A program made the translations under genes and the position numbers. The notes under the pieces were generated by a model. It saw nothing but the letters and a program-made list of their open reading frames with translations, was not told the DNA's origin and ran no database searches. From Candidatus Woesearchaeota archaeon (GTDB taxonomy: Archaea; Nanobdellota; Nanobdellia; Woesearchaeales; WJKR01): DNA of 19,911 nt. Positions 19,385 to 19,911 of the stretch are shown one piece after another. Numbering within the stretch: the stretch's first letter is position 1; the number at the start of each line of letters is the position of its first letter. Location of the stretch: the NCBI GenBank assembly GCA_014729015.1, contig WJKR01000024.1, positions 1 through 19,911 of the forward strand, given 5' to 3'.

Positions 19385-19911
19385 TGAGAAGCTCCTGATC
19401 AAGAAGTACTTCGAGGAACGATCATTCGTCGAAGCAGACCTCGAATCGTTCAACCACTTCATCGAGCAAGAACTCCAAGACATCATCGAAGAGAACAAGG
19501 AGATCGAGCCGACCATCATCCCGCCGAACGTCGAAGAATTCAAGATACGGTTCGATAAGATCACGGTCCAAAAACCGGAGATCACCGAGGCGGACGGCAG
19601 CAAAAGGCCGATCTATCCCATCGAGGCCCGGCTGAGGAAGATATCCTACTCGGCACCGGTGCACATCGAGGTGTCCGCGCACATCAACGGCGTACAACGA
19701 GAAAGCTTCAAGACGCAGATAGGCACCCTGCCCATCATGATCAAGAGCAAGTACTGCCACCTGCACAAGCTCGGTAAAGAAGACCTTATCAAGCACGGCG
19801 AAGACCCGGACGACCCCGGCGGCTACTTCGTCATTAACGGCACGGAGAAAGCCATCGTGAAGATCGAGGACCTGGCGAGCAACAAGCTCATGGTCGAAAA
19901 AGCCAGCACCG
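19377..19911 (+). CDS. rpo2N: DNA-directed RNA polymerase subunit Rpo2 (B''), N-terminal part
   Basis: The frame starting at ATG 19377 (MNDEKLLIKKYFEERSFVE...) is open to the window end, 178 codons. It matches the protrusion and lobe start of RPB2/B: IIPPNVEEFKIRFDKITV, then YPIEARLRKISYSAPVHIEV, IGTLPIMIKSKYCHL and DPGGYFVINGTEKAIV. In many archaea this subunit is split into B'' and B'; whether that is so here is not visible. The start overlaps the end of rpo5 by 8 nt, so the two are coupled. It forms part of the catalytic core of RNA polymerase. Confidence 0.95.
   Translation, partial: MNDEKLLIKKYFEERSFVEADLESFNHFIEQELQDIIEENKEIEPTIIPPNVEEFKIRFDKITVQKPEITEADGSKRPIYPIEARLRKISYSAPVHIEVSAHINGVQRESFKTQIGTLPIMIKSKYCHLHKLGKEDLIKHGEDPDDPGGYFVINGTEKAIVKIEDLASNKLMVEKAST

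Overview
The window is archaeal. It carries a membrane-anchored LonB protease, ribosomal protein L35Ae, RNA polymerase subunits Rpo5 (H) and the start of Rpo2 (B''), a Rad50 ATPase with a zinc hook, a XerA recombinase, and five tRNA genes that all contain introns. Most genes have a TATA box centred 25-30 nt before the start codon, so most transcripts are probably leaderless. The lineage is not settled by the sequence. Introns in Gln, Pro, Tyr, Asp and Lys tRNAs, together with many proteins of no recognisable family, fit an uncultivated lineage, possibly DPANN (inference).

Layout. 3-1773: 3' part of lonB, then rpl35ae. 1841-2341: a leaderless gene of unknown function. 2292-8296 (minus): a compact six-gene operon. 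In transcription order it encodes a multi-pass membrane protein, a membrane-anchored protein with a Ser/Gly linker, a 742-aa soluble protein, a coiled-coil protein, a small membrane protein made of two related halves, and a coiled-coil protein with a C-terminal PIN-type nuclease domain. I recognise no described system in it, and it is the best candidate here for a new one. 8531-9870: a PadR-type regulator with a repeat-rich operator, convergent with xerA, and a 28-bp dif-like sequence just upstream of xerA. 9954-12456: small genes (coiled-coil protein, winged-helix-like protein, acylphosphatase, short hypotheticals, HIT protein). 12456-16029: pcm, tRNA-Gln, a hypothetical membrane protein and a short rad50. 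16249-19911: tRNA-Pro, a surface-exposed membrane protein, tRNA-Tyr, a Nudix gene between two copies of the tRNA-Tyr 3' end, then tRNA-Asp, tRNA-Lys, rpo5 and rpo2 in one apparent transcription unit.

Two larger patterns stand out. First, the + strand is G/T-rich over most of 1-8300 whichever strand is coding, and A/C-rich from about 10640 to the end. xerA and the dif-like site lie between these halves, which is what a replication terminus looks like. Second, the Nudix gene sits between two 23-bp copies of the tRNA-Tyr 3' end, the usual trace of site-specific integration at a tRNA. Its promoter carries nearly the same palindrome as the padR promoter.
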